64,000 nucleotides of DNA, from assembly GCA_964020085.1 (NCBI GenBank), contig OZ026597.1:589901-653900 (forward strand), written 5' to 3'. The DNA comes from Micromussa lordhowensis (lineage: Eukaryota; Cnidaria; Anthozoa; Scleractinia; Lobophylliidae). Positions 21,201-36,200 of this stretch are shown here, one piece after another. Under the pieces are notes generated by a model. It made no database searches and was not told where the DNA came from. It worked only from the letters and a program-made list of their open reading frames with translations. Numbering within the stretch: position 1 is the stretch's first letter; each line of letters starts with the position of its first letter. The position numbers and the translations under genes are program-made.

Positions 21201-24200
21201 GGGTTTAGCGTGGTTAGGCCAAGGGAAACAATCTCGACTTGCACAAATCGATGACCTAAATAAAGTCAGTAAATAGTGGCTAGAGAGAGAGGTTGAACGT
21301 TTTGCAAATCGGCTACGTCGGTGATTGAAATGTTTCTACGTGAAATTACTTTTTCATAGTGTCTAGATACCCGGCAGCCGGGAAGTGTTTACATAAGTTT
21401 TTACATAAGTGATTACATTGGTAGAAAACTGCTCATTCCATGAAATGATTATATCTGACAACACAGAAAAAGAGAAAAAGCCTTAAGCTAACACGCTGCT
21501 CATGCCGAAGAAAAAGCGCATGAAACGGAAAATTTGTCTGCAAAGGAAGGCTGAAATACAAAGCAAAACTTACATTTGAGCTGAAGTTTTCTTCTTCCTA
21601 TAGTTAAACCTGCGGTCAGGCATTCTTTGTCTTTTTTCTTCGCGGCGGGCTCGATTCTATCACAATTCAAAGTAATCATCTGCTTGGAAAACCACGGTGC
21701 ACACTCACGGAACGCTTGCTTGCGAATTTAACCGACCGGCAATTCCTCTTTGGCCCGTAAAAATCGCTTAGAAACTTCGAATTTAATACGTCTTCGAATC
21801 AACGACTTTGCTACCTGGCCTTTCTCGCCAGTTCCCGGCCGTCCGTGTCTGAGTCACGCTAAGACGTGCTACATAAGTCACGCAACTTTATGCATCAAAG
21901 ATTATTATGGGATATCCCAGAAATTTTTGGAGCGAAGGATGATGAGGCGGCTAATTTCAAGAAAATAATAAGAGTCTAGAAAGCACTTCTAATTTCCAAT
22001 ACTGACACATGCCGAAGTTTGGCAAATGAGCCGTAAGTCCGCGACGGATGCTTTGTTTTGGAAGAAGAAGCGTTTCTAGACTCGAACGCCTGGCTCACAT
22101 GTTCTTCAATGGCTAAGTCAACGGCGGACTTAAACCATGATCACGGAACAAAAACACGCCTCGGTTCTTTGAGGCATGCTGGTGACTCAACGAGGGTCAG
22201 AGGCTTAATGATGCCAAATCTCCTACCAGGCGGGCGCAAATATTTCTCGAATAAGCGTTGAATATCGGTGGAAATAACGATCAAACTCTGCTTAATTAAC
22301 AGGTAAGCCAGCTCTGACTTAGGGTTATCGCTTTGCGCGCCGAAAGCATACGTCACAATGGCAGCTAAAAAACACATCATCCCAGATCCCTACCAGTAAA
22401 AACGGCAATTCAATTACAAAGACACGGAGAAGGTTTTTGTTTGAAAGAAGAAGAAAAACAGAGCGAAATAAAAAAATGTTCACCGGCCACGAGTCGAGCC
22501 CTCGAGTGTCACAACAAAACTAATTTGAATCAACTATGTCCAGCGCTTATCCAGTTGAGCTAACGAAGCAGCAGTGAGAAATCATTGTGTTATAGTGACT
22601 TCATCCTTTAGCCAAACAAAAGGTTTCTTTGTTTTCCGTTTAACAATAGATCTCCAAAAGATGCCGCTTGGAAAACTGAGTCAGTTTTGCACACGTTATT
22701 TCTAGACAACGAAGAGAGACCTTGTGAAACAAACTTCAGAGCAATGTTTCTCAGGTAAAACGAAGTCCGCATGCCAAAATGCAGCTACTTTTGACAAAAA
22801 AATTTTTTTCACCCAAATCGTCACTTACGCCTGTTTTGCACCAAGCCATTCAATTATAAATTTTATAATAATATTATAAATTTGTTTATAATTGAATGGC
22901 TTGGTGCAAAACAGGCGTAAGTGACGATTTGGGTGAAAAATTTTGTGTCCTCCAAATTGCCTGAATTTTTGCATGGGGACTTCAATGCACTAGAAAACCA
23001 CGGTCATGTACCTTTTTTTGCCGAAGTTTGCTTTGGTTTTGAGAAATTACGTATTCAAAAAAACAGTATTTGTTGTTGCGTCAGCGCACGACCAGAAAGG
23101 TGTCGATTTCACTTTAAAATGCAGCAAAATGTACATTTCACACAAAACGTGAGCTCAAACATGATGATTTCAAATCAAAAAAGGTTAAAAATGTTGATGT
23201 CATGTTAACGCATTGAACGGAAATAAAGTATGCTAAAACACTTGCATGTCACAGTCCGCGTCTTTTGAAACTGCTTTATTACACAATACTATTAGCACTG
23301 TTTTTCTTTTACGTTTTTTCAAATGCTGATTTTAACTCCCAGGGTTAAGAGTTCACAGTTTTATTAGAGTTAGGGTTGGAGTTACCGCTCGAAACTAGGG
23401 TTAGGGTTGAAGGTTAGGTTTACAGAACAGGGTTAGGGTTACTGAGCGTTTGGGGTCAGGGCTAGCGCTTAGAGTTACAGCTTTTGCTTAGGTTTAGCGC
23501 TAGCGCTTAGTGCTAGGGTTAGCGCTTATGTTTAGCGTTATTGCTTAGGGTTGGCGCTAGCGCTTCGGTTTAGGCTAGAGTTAAGGTCAGGACACGTTGG
23601 GGTTTAGCGTGGTTAGGCCAAGGGAAACAATCTCGACTTGCACAAATCGATGACCTAAATAAAGTCAGTAAATAGTGGCTAGAGAGAGAGGTTGAACGTT
23701 TTGCAAATCGGCTACGTCGGTGATTGAAATGTTTCTACGTGAAATTACTTTTTCATAGTGTCTAGATACCCGGCAGCCGGGAAGTGTTTACATAAGTTTT
23801 TACATAAGTGATTACATTGGTAGAAAACTGCTCATTCCATGAAATGATTATATCTGACAACACAGAAAAAGAGAAAAAGCCTTAAGCTAACACGCTGCTC
23901 ATGCCGAAGAAAAAGCGCATGAAACGGAAAATTTGTCTGCAAAGGAAGGCTGAAATACAAAGCAAAACTTACATTTGAGCTGAAGTTTTCTTCTTCCTAT
24001 AGTTAAACCTGCGGTCAGGCATTCTTTGTCTTTTTTCTTCGCGGCGGGCTCGATTCTATCACAATTCAAAGTAATCATCTGCTTGGAAAACCACGGTGCA
24101 CACTCACGGAACGCTTGCTTGCGAATTTAACCGACCGGCAATTCCTCTTTGGCCCGTAAAAATCGCTTAGAAACTTCGAATTTAATACGTCTTCAAATCA

Positions 24201-27200
24201 ACGACTTTGCTACCTGGCCTTTCTCGCCAGTTCCCGGCCGTCCGTGTCTGAGTCACGCTAAGACGTGCTACATAAGTCACGCAACTTTATGCATCAAAGA
24301 TTATTATGGGATATCCCAGAAATTTTTGGAGCGAAGGATGATGAGGCGGCTAATTTCAAGAAAATAATAAGAGTCTAGAAAGCACTTCTAATTTCCAATA
24401 CTGACACATGCCGAAGTTTGGCAAATGAGCCGTAAGTCCGCGACGGATGCTTTGTTTTGGAAGAAGAAGCGTTTCTAGACTCGAACGCCTGGCTCACATG
24501 TTCTTCAATGGCTAAGTCAACGGCGGACTTAAACCATGATCACGGAACAAAAACACGCCTCGGTTCTTTGAGGCATGCTGGTGACTCAACGAGGGTCAGA
24601 GGCTTAATGATGCCAAATCTCCTACCAGGCGGGCGCAAATATTTCTCGAATAAGCGTTGAATATCGGTGGAAATAACGATCAAACTCTGCTTAATTAACA
24701 GGTAAGCCAGCTCTGACTTAGGGTTATCGCTTTGCGCGCCGAAAGCATACGTCACAATGGCAGCTAAAAAACACATCATCCCAGATCCCTACCAGTAAAA
24801 ACGGCAATTCAATTACAAAGACACGGAGAAGGTTTTTGTTTGAAAGAAGAAGAAAAACAGAGCGAAATAAAAAAATGTTCACCGGCCACGAGTCGAGCCC
24901 TCGAGTGTCACAACAAAACTAATTTGAATCAACTATGTCCAGCGCTTATCCAGTTGAGCTAACGAAGCAGCAGTGAGAAATCATTGTGTTATAGTGACTT
25001 CATCCTTTAGCCAAACAAAAGGTTTCTTTGTTTTCCGTTTAACAATAGATCTCCAAAAGATGCCGCTTGGAAAACTGAGTCAGTTTTGCACACGTTATTT
25101 CTAGACAACGAAGAGAGACCTTGTGAAACAAACTTCAGAGCAATGTTTCTCAGGTAAAACGAAGTCCGCATGCCAAAATGCAGCTACTTTTGACAAAAAA
25201 ATTTTTTTCACCCAAATCGTCACTTACGCCTGTTTTGCACCAAGCCATTCAATTATAAATTTTATAATAATATTATAAATTTGTTTATAATTGAATGGCT
25301 TGGTGCAAAACAGGCGTAAGTGACGATTTGGGTGAAAAATTTTGTGTCCTCCAAATTGCCTGAATTTTTGCATGGGGACTTCAATGCACTAGAAAACCAC
25401 GGTCATGTACCTTTTTTTGCCGAAGTTTGCTTTGGTTTTGAGAAATTACGTATTCAAAAAAACAGTATTTGTTGTTGCGTCAGCGCACGACCAGAAAGGT
25501 GTCGATTTCACTTTAAAATGCAGCAAAATGTACATTTCACACAAAACGTGAGCTCAAACATGATGATTTCAAATCAAAAAAGGTTAAAAATGTTGATGTC
25601 ATGTTAACGCATTGAACGGAAATAAAGTATGCTAAAACACTTGCATGTCACAGTCCGCGTCTTTTGAAACTGCTTTATTACACAATACTATTAGCACTGT
25701 TTTTCTTTTACGTTTTTTCAAATGCTGATTTTAACTCCCAGGGTTAAGAGTTCACAGTTTTATTAGAGTTAGGGTTGGAGTTACCGCTCGAAACTAGGGT
25801 TAGGGTTGAAGGTTAGGTTTACAGAACAGGGTTAGGGTTACTGAGCGTTTGGGGTCAGGGCTAGCGCTTAGAGTTACAGCTTTTGCTTAGGTTTAGCGCT
25901 AGCGCTTAGTGCTAGGGTTAGCGCTTATGTTTAGCGTTATTGCTTAGGGTTGGCGCTAGCGCTTCGGTTTAGGCTAGAGTTAAGGTCAGGACACGTTGGG
26001 GTTTAGCGTGGTTAGGCCAAGGGAAACAATCTCGACTTGCACAAATCGATGACCTAAATAAAGTCAGTAAATAGTGGCTAGAGAGAGAGGTTGAACGTTT
26101 TGCAAATCGGCTACGTCGGTGATTGAAATGTTTCTACGTGAAATTACTTTTTCATAGTGTCTAGATACCCGGCAGCCGGGAAGTGTTTACATAAGTTTTT
26201 ACATAAGTGATTACATTGGTAGAAAACTGCTCATTCCATGAAATGATTATATCTGACAACACAGAAAAAGAGAAAAAGCCTTAAGCTAACACGCTGCTCA
26301 TGCCGAAGAAAAAGCGCATGAAACGGAAAATTTGTCTGCAAAGGAAGGCTGAAATACAAAGCAAAACTTACATTTGAGCTGAAGTTTTCTTCTTCCTATA
26401 GTTAAACCTGCGGTCAGGCATTCTTTGTCTTTTTTCTTCGCGGCGGGCTCGATTCTATCACAATTCAAAGTAATCATCTGCTTGGAAAACCACGGTGCAC
26501 ACTCACGGAACGCTTGCTTGCGAATTTAACCGACCGGCAATTCCTCTTTGGCCCGTAAAAATCGCTTAGAAACTTCGAATTTAATACGTCTTCGAATCAA
26601 CGACTTTGCTACCTGGCCTTTCTCGCCAGTTCCCGGCCGTCCGTGTCTGAGTCACGCTAAGACGTGCTACATAAGTCACGCAACTTTATGCATCAAAGAT
26701 TATTATGGGATATCCCAGAAATTTTTGGAGCGAAGGATGATGAGGCGGCTAATTTCAAGAAAATAATAAGAGTCTAGAAAGCACTTCTAATTTCCAATAC
26801 TGACACATGCCGAAGTTTGGCAAATGAGCCGTAAGTCCGCGACGGATGCTTTGTTTTGGAAGAAGAAGCGTTTCTAGACTCGAACGCCTGGCTCACATGT
26901 TCTTCAATGGCTAAGTCAACGGCGGACTTAAACCATGATCACGGAACAAAAACACGCCTCGGTTCTTTGAGGCATGCTGGTGACTCAACGAGGGTCAGAG
27001 GCTTAATGATGCCAAATCTCCTACCAGGCGGGCGCAAATATTTCTCGAATAAGCGTTGAATATCGGTGGAAATAACGATCAAACTCTGCTTAATTAACAG
27101 GTAAGCCAGCTCTGACTTAGGGTTATCGCTTTGCGCGCCGAAAGCATACGTCACAATGGCAGCTAAAAAACACATCATCCCAGATCCCTACCAGTAAAAA

Positions 27201-30200
27201 CGGCAATTCAATTACAAAGACACGGAGAAGGTTTTTGTTTGAAAGAAGAAGAAAAACAGAGCGAAATAAAAAAATGTTCACCGGCCACGAGTCGAGCCCT
27301 CGAGTGTCACAACAAAACTAATTTGAATCAACTATGTCCAGCGCTTATCCAGTTGAGCTAACGAAGCAGCAGTGAGAAATCATTGTGTTATAGTGACTTC
27401 ATCCTTTAGCCAAACAAAAGGTTTCTTTGTTTTCCGTTTAACAATAGATCTCCAAAAGATGCCGCTTGGAAAACTGAGTCAGTTTTGCACACGTTATTTC
27501 TAGACAACGAAGAGAGACCTTGTGAAACAAACTTCAGAGCAATGTTTCTCAGGTAAAACGAAGTCCGCATGCCAAAATGCAGCTACTTTTGACAAAAAAA
27601 TTTTTTTCACCCAAATCGTCACTTACGCCTGTTTTGCACCAAGCCATTCAATTATAAATTTTATAATAATATTATAAATTTGTTTATAATTGAATGGCTT
27701 GGTGCAAAACAGGCGTAAGTGACGATTTGGGTGAAAAATTTTGTGTCCTCCAAATTGCCTGAATTTTTGCATGGGGACTTCAATGCACTAGAAAACCACG
27801 GTCATGTACCTTTTTTTGCCGAAGTTTGCTTTGGTTTTGAGAAATTACGTATTCAAAAAAACAGTATTTGTTGTTGCGTCAGCGCACGACCAGAAAGGTG
27901 TCGATTTCACTTTAAAATGCAGCAAAATGTACATTTCACACAAAACGTGAGCTCAAACATGATGATTTCAAATCAAAAAAGGTTAAAAATGTTGATGTCA
28001 TGTTAACGCATTGAACGGAAATAAAGTATGCTAAAACACTTGCATGTCACAGTCCGCGTCTTTTGAAACTGCTTTATTACACAATACTATTAGCACTGTT
28101 TTTCTTTTACGTTTTTTCAAATGCTGATTTTAACTCCCAGGGTTAAGAGTTCACAGTTTTATTAGAGTTAGGGTTGGAGTTACCGCTCGAAACTAGGGTT
28201 AGGGTTGAAGGTTAGGTTTACAGAACAGGGTTAGGGTTACTGAGCGTTTGGGGTCAGGGCTAGCGCTTAGAGTTACAGCTTTTGCTTAGGTTTAGCGCTA
28301 GCGCTTAGTGCTAGGGTTAGCGCTTATGTTTAGCGTTATTGCTTAGGGTTGGCGCTAGCGCTTCGGTTTAGGCTAGAGTTAAGGTCAGGACACGTTGGGG
28401 TTTAGCGTGGTTAGGCCAAGGGAAACAATCTCGACTTGCACAAATCGATGACCTAAATAAAGTCAGTAAATAGTGGCTAGAGAGAGAGGTTGAACGTTTT
28501 GCAAATCGGCTACGTCGGTGATTGAAATGTTTCTACGTGAAATTACTTTTTCATAGTGTCTAGATACCCGGCAGCCGGGAAGTGTTTACATAAGTTTTTA
28601 CATAAGTGATTACATTGGTAGAAAACTGCTCATTCCATGAAATGATTATATCTGACAACACAGAAAAAGAGAAAAAGCCTTAAGCTAACACGCTGCTCAT
28701 GCCGAAGAAAAAGCGCATGAAACGGAAAATTTGTCTGCAAAGGAAGGCTGAAATACAAAGCAAAACTTACATTTGAGCTGAAGTTTTCTTCTTCCTATAG
28801 TTAAACCTGCGGTCAGGCATTCTTTGTCTTTTTTCTTCGCGGCGGGCTCGATTCTATCACAATTCAAAGTAATCATCTGCTTGGAAAACCACGGTGCACA
28901 CTCACGGAACGCTTGCTTGCGAATTTAACCGACCGGCAATTCCTCTTTGGCCCGTAAAAATCGCTTAGAAACTTCGAATTTAATACGTCTTCGAATCAAC
29001 GACTTTGCTACCTGGCCTTTCTCGCCAGTTCCCGGCCGTCCGTGTCTGAGTCACGCTAAGACGTGCTACATAAGTCACGCAACTTTATGCATCAAAGATT
29101 ATTATGGGATATCCCAGAAATTTTTGGAGCGAAGGATGATGAGGCGGCTAATTTCAAGAAAATAATAAGAGTCTAGAAAGCACTTCTAATTTCCAATACT
29201 GACACATGCCGAAGTTTGGCAAATGAGCCGTAAGTCCGCGACGGATGCTTTGTTTTGGAAGAAGAAGCGTTTCTAGACTCGAACGCCTGGCTCACATGTT
29301 CTTCAATGGCTAAGTCAACGGCGGACTTAAACCATGATCACGGAACAAAAACACGCCTCGGTTCTTTGAGGCATGCTGGTGACTCAACGAGGGTCAGAGG
29401 CTTAATGATGCCAAATCTCCTACCAGGCGGGCGCAAATATTTCTCGAATAAGCGTTGAATATCGGTGGAAATAACGATCAAACTCTGCTTAATTAACAGG
29501 TAAGCCAGCTCTGACTTAGGGTTATCGCTTTGCGCGCCGAAAGCATACGTCACAATGGCAGCTAAAAAACACATCATCCCAGATCCCTACCAGTAAAAAC
29601 GGCAATTCAATTACAAAGACACGGAGAAGGTTTTTGTTTGAAAGAAGAAGAAAAACAGAGCGAAATAAAAAAATGTTCACCGGCCACGAGTCGAGCCCTC
29701 GAGTGTCACAACAAAACTAATTTGAATCAACTATGTCCAGCGCTTATCCAGTTGAGCTAACGAAGCAGCAGTGAGAAATCATTGTGTTATAGTGACTTCA
29801 TCCTTTAGCCAAACAAAAGGTTTCTTTGTTTTCCGTTTAACAATAGATCTCCAAAAGATGCCGCTTGGAAAACTGAGTCAGTTTTGCACACGTTATTTCT
29901 AGACAACGAAGAGAGACCTTGTGAAACAAACTTCAGAGCAATGTTTCTCAGGTAAAACGAAGTCCGCATGCCAAAATGCAGCTACTTTTGACAAAAAAAT
30001 TTTTTTCACCCAAATCGTCACTTACGCCTGTTTTGCACCAAGCCATTCAATTATAAATTTTATAATAATATTATAAATTTGTTTATAATTGAATGGCTTG
30101 GTGCAAAACAGGCGTAAGTGACGATTTGGGTGAAAAATTTTGTGTCCTCCAAATTGCCTGAATTTTTGCATGGGGACTTCAATGCACTAGAAAACCACGG

Positions 30201-33200
30201 TCATGTACCTTTTTTTGCCGAAGTTTGCTTTGGTTTTGAGAAATTACGTATTCAAAAAAACAGTATTTGTTGTTGCGTCAGCGCACGACCAGAAAGGTGT
30301 CGATTTCACTTTAAAATGCAGCAAAATGTACATTTCACACAAAACGTGAGCTCAAACATGATGATTTCAAATCAAAAAAGGTTAAAAATGTTGATGTCAT
30401 GTTAACGCATTGAACGGAAATAAAGTATGCTAAAACACTTGCATGTCACAGTCCGCGTCTTTTGAAACTGCTTTATTACACAATACTATTAGCACTGTTT
30501 TTCTTTTACGTTTTTTCAAATGCTGATTTTAACTCCCAGGGTTAAGAGTTCACAGTTTTATTAGAGTTAGGGTTGGAGTTACCGCTCGAAACTAGGGTTA
30601 GGGTTGAAGGTTAGGTTTACAGAACAGGGTTAGGGTTACTGAGCGTTTGGGGTCAGGGCTAGCGCTTAGAGTTACAGCTTTTGCTTAGGTTTAGCGCTAG
30701 CGCTTAGTGCTAGGGTTAGCGCTTATGTTTAGCGTTATTGCTTAGGGTTGGCGCTAGCGCTTCGGTTTAGGCTAGAGTTAAGGTCAGGACACGTTGGGGT
30801 TTAGCGTGGTTAGGCCAAGGGAAACAATCTCGACTTGCACAAATCGATGACCTAAATAAAGTCAGTAAATAGTGGCTAGAGAGAGAGGTTGAATGTTTTG
30901 CAAATCGGCTACGTCGGTGATTGAAATGTTTCTACGTGAAATTACTTTTTCATAGTGTCTAGATACCCGGCAGCCGGGAAGTGTTTACATAAGTTTTTAC
31001 ATAAGTGATTACATTGGTAGAAAACTGCTCATTCCATGAAATGATTATATCTGACAACACAGAAAAAGAGAAAAAGCCTTAAGCTAACACGCTGCTCATG
31101 CCGAAGAAAAAGCGCATGAAACGGAAAATTTGTCTGCAAAGGAAGGCTGAAATACAAAGCAAAACTTACATTTGAGCTGAAGTTTTCTTCTTCCTATAGT
31201 TAAACCTGCGGTCAGGCATTCTTTGTCTTTTTTCTTCGCGGCGGGCTCGATTCTATCACAATTCAAAGTAATCATCTGCTTGGAAAACCACGGTGCACAC
31301 TCACGGAACGCTTGCTTGCGAATTTAACCGACCGGCAATTCCTCTTTGGCCTGTAAAAATCGCTTAGAAACTTCGAATTTAATACGTCTTCGAATCAACG
31401 ACTTTGCTACCTGGCCTTTCTCGCCAGTTCCCGGCCGTCCGTGTCTGAGTCACGCTAAGACGTGCTACATAAGTCACGCAACTTTATGCATCAAAGATTA
31501 TTATGGGATATCCCAGAAATTTTTGGAGCGAAGGATGATGAGGCGGCTAATTTCAAGAAAATAATAAGAGTCTAGAAAGCACTTCTAATTTCCAATACTG
31601 ACACATGCCGAAGTTTGGCAAATGAGCCGTAAGTCCGCGACGGATGCTTTGTTTTGGAAGAAGAAGCGTTTCTAGACTCGAACGCCTGGCTCACATGTTC
31701 TTCAATGGCTAAGTCAACGGCGGACTTAAACCATGATCACGGAACAAAAACACGCCTCGGTTCTTTGAGGCATGCTGGTGACTCAACGAGGGTCAGAGGC
31801 TTAATGATGCCAAATCTCCTACCAGGCGGGCGCAAATATTTCTCGAATAAGCGTTGAATATCGGTGGAAATAACGATCAAACTCTGCTTAATTAACAGGT
31901 AAGCCAGCTCTGACTTAGGGTTATCGCTTTGCGCGCCGAAAGCATACGTCACAATGGCAGCTAAAAAACACATCATCCCAGATCCCTACCAGTAAAAACG
32001 GCAATTCAATTACAAAGACACGGAGAAGGTTTTTGTTTGAAAGAAGAAGAAAAACAGAGCGAAATAAAAAAATGTTCACCGGCCACGAGTCGAGCCCTCG
32101 AGTGTCACAACAAAACTAATTTGAATCAACTATGTCCAGCGCTTATCCAGTTGAGCTAACGAAGCAGCAGTGAGAAATCATTGTGTTATAGTGACTTCAT
32201 CCTTTAGCCAAACAAAAGGTTTCTTTGTTTTCCGTTTAACAATAGATCTCCAAAAGATGCCGCTTGGAAAACTGAGTCAGTTTTGCACACGTTATTTCTA
32301 GACAACGAAGAGAGACCTTGTGAAACAAACTTCAGAGCAATGTTTCTCAGGTAAAACGAAGTCCGCATGCCAAAATGCAGCTACTTTTGACAAAAAAATT
32401 TTTTTCACCCAAATCGTCACTTACGCCTGTTTTGCACCAAGCCATTCAATTATAAATTTTGTAATAATATTATAAATTTGTTTATAATTGAATGGCTTGG
32501 TGCAAAACAGGCGTAAGTGACGATTTGGGTGAAAAATTTTGTGTCCTCCAAATTGCCTGAATTTTTGCATGGGGACTTCAATGCACTAGAAAACCACGGT
32601 CATGTACCTTTTTTTGCCGAAGTTTGCTTTGGTTTTGAGAAATTACGTATTCAAAAAAACAGTATTTGTTGTTGCGTCAGCGCACGACCAGAAAGGTGTC
32701 GATTTCACTTTAAAATGCAGCAAAATGTACATTTCACACAAAACGTGAGCTCAAACATGATGATTTCAAATCAAAAAAGGTTAAAAATGTTGATGTCATG
32801 TTAACGCATTGAACGGAAATAAAGTATGCTAAAACACTTGCATGTCACAGTCCGCGTCTTTTGAAACTGCTTTATTACACAATACTATTAGCACTGTTTT
32901 TCTTTTACGTTTTTTCAAATGCTGATTTTAACTCCCAGGGTTAAGAGTTCACAGTTTTATTAGAGTTAGGGTTGGAGTTACCGCTCGAAACTAGGGTTAG
33001 GGTTGAAGGTTAGGTTTACAGAACAGGGTTAGGGTTACTGAGCGTTTGGGGTCAGGGCTAGCGCTTAGAGTTACAGCTTTTGCTTAGGTTTAGCGCTAGC
33101 GCTTAGTGCTAGGGTTAGCGCTTATGTTTAGCGTTATTGCTTAGGGTTGGCGCTAGCGCTTCGGTTTAGGCTAGAGTTAAGGTCAGGACACGTTGGGGTT

Positions 33201-36200
33201 TAGCGTGGTTAGGCCAAGGGAAACAATCTCGACTTGCACAAATCGATGACCTAAATAAAGTCAGTAAATAGTGGCTAGAGAGAGAGGTTGAACGTTTTGC
33301 AAATCGGCTACGTCGGTGATTGAAATGTTTCTACGTGAAATTACTTTTTCATAGTGTCTAGATACCCGGCAGCCGGGAAGTGTTTACATAAGTTTTTACA
33401 TAAGTGATTACATTGGTAGAAAACTGCTCATTCCATGAAATGATTATATCTGACAACACAGAAAAAGAGAAAAAGCCTTAAGCTAACACGCTGCTCATGC
33501 CGAAGAAAAAGCGCATGAAACGGAAAATTTGTCTGCAAAGGAAGGCTGAAATACAAAGCAAAACTTACATTTGAGCTGAAGTTTTCTTCTTCCTATAGTT
33601 AAACCTGCGGTCAGGCATTCTTTGTCTTTTTTCTTCGCGGCGGGCTCGATTCTATCACAATTCAAAGTAATCATCTGCTTGGAAAACCACGGTGCACACT
33701 CACGGAACGCTTGCTTGCGAATTTAACCGACCGGCAATTCCTCTTTGGCCCGTAAAAATCGCTTAGAAACTTCGAATTTAATACGTCTTCGAATCAACGA
33801 CTTTGCTACCTGGCCTTTCTCGCCAGTTCCCGGCCGTCCGTGTCTGAGTCACGCTAAGACGTGCTACATAAGTCACGCAACTTTATGCATCAAAGATTAT
33901 TATGGGATATCCCAGAAATTTTTGGAGCGAAGGATGATGAGGCGGCTAATTTCAAGAAAATAATAAGAGTCTAGAAAGCACTTCTAATTTCCAATACTGA
34001 CACATGCCGAAGTTTGGCAAATGAGCCGTAAGTCCGCGACGGATGCTTTGTTTTGGAAGAAGAAGCGTTTCTAGACTCGAACGCCTGGCTCACATGTTCT
34101 TCAATGGCTAAGTCAACGGCGGACTTAAACCATGATCACGGAACAAAAACACGCCTCGGTTCTTTGAGGCATGCTGGTGACTCAACGAGGGTCAGAGGCT
34201 TAATGATGCCAAATCTCCTACCAGGCGGGCGCAAATATTTCTCGAATAAGCGTTGAATATCGGTGGAAATAACGATCAAACTCTGCTTAATTAACAGGTA
34301 AGCCAGCTCTGACTTAGGGTTATCGCTTTGCGCGCCGAAAGCATACGTCACAATGGCAGCTAAAAAACACATCATCCCAGATCCCTACCAGTAAAAACGG
34401 CAATTCAATTACAAAGACACGGAGAAGGTTTTTGTTTGAAAGAAGAAGAAAAACAGAGCGAAATAAAAAAATGTTCACCGGCCACGAGTCGAGCCCTCGA
34501 GTGTCACAACAAAACTAATTTGAATCAACTATGTCCAGCGCTTATCCAGTTGAGCTAACGAAGCAGCAGTGAGAAATCATTGTGTTATAGTGACTTCATC
34601 CTTTAGCCAAACAAAAGGTTTCTTTGTTTTCCGTTTAACAATAGATCTCCAAAAGATGCCGCTTGGAAAACTGAGTCAGTTTTGCACACGTTATTTCTAG
34701 ACAACGAAGAGAGACCTTGTGAAACAAACTTCAGAGCAATGTTTCTCAGGTAAAACGAAGTCCGCATGCCAAAATGCAGCTACTTTTGACAAAAAAATTT
34801 TTTTCACCCAAATCGTCACTTACGCCTGTTTTGCACCAAGCCATTCAATTATAAATTTTATAATAATATTATAAATTTGTTTATAATTGAATGGCTTGGT
34901 GCAAAACAGGCGTAAGTGACGATTTGGGTGAAAAATTTTGTGTCCTCCAAATTGCCTGAATTTTTGCATGGGGACTTCAATGCACTAGAAAACCACGGTC
35001 ATGTACCTTTTTTTGCCGAAGTTTGCTTTGGTTTTGAGAAATTACGTATTCAAAAAAACAGTATTTGTTGTTGCGTCAGCGCACGACCAGAAAGGTGTCG
35101 ATTTCACTTTAAAATGCAGCAAAATGTACATTTCACACAAAACGTGAGCTCAAACATGATGATTTCAAATCAAAAAAGGTTAAAAATGTTGATGTCATGT
35201 TAACGCATTGAACGGAAATAAAGTATGCTAAAACACTTGCATGTCACAGTCCGCGTCTTTTGAAACTGCTTTATTACACAATACTATTAGCACTGTTTTT
35301 CTTTTACGTTTTTTCAAATGCTGATTTTAACTCCCAGGGTTAAGAGTTCACAGTTTTATTAGAGTTAGGGTTGGAGTTACCGCTCGAAACTAGGGTTAGG
35401 GTTGAAGGTTAGGTTTACAGAACAGGGTTAGGGTTACTGAGCGTTTGGGGTCAGGGCTAGCGCTTAGAGTTACAGCTTTTGCTTAGGTTTAGCGCTAGCG
35501 CTTAGTGCTAGGGTTAGCGCTTATGTTTAGCGTTATTGCTTAGGGTTGGCGCTAGCGCTTCGGTTTAGGCTAGAGTTAAGGTCAGGACACGTTGGGGTTT
35601 AGCGTGGTTAGGCCAAGGGAAACAATCTCGACTTGCACAAATCGATGACCTAAATAAAGTCAGTAAATAGTGGCTAGAGAGAGAGGTTGAACGTTTTGCA
35701 AATCGGCTACGTCGGTGATTGAAATGTTTCTACGTGAAATTACTTTTTCATAGTGTCTAGATACCCGGCAGCCGGGAAGTGTTTACATAAGTTTTTACAT
35801 AAGTGATTACATTGGTAGAAAACTGCTCATTCCATGAAATGATTATATCTGACAACACAGAAAAAGAGAAAAAGCCTTAAGCTAACACGCTGCTCATGCC
35901 GAAGAAAAAGCGCATGAAACGGAAAATTTGTCTGCAAAGGAAGGCTGAAATACAAAGCAAAACTTACATTTGAGCTGAAGTTTTCTTCTTCCTATAGTTA
36001 AACCTGCGGTCAGGCATTCTTTGTCTTTTTTCTTCGCGGCGGGCTCGATTCTATCACAATTCAAAGTAATCATCTGCTTGGAAAACCACGGTGCACACTC
36101 ACGGAACGCTTGCTTGCGAATTTAACCGACCGGCAATTCCTCTTTGGCCCGTAAAAATCGCTTAGAAACTTCGAATTTAATACGTCTTCGAATCAACGAC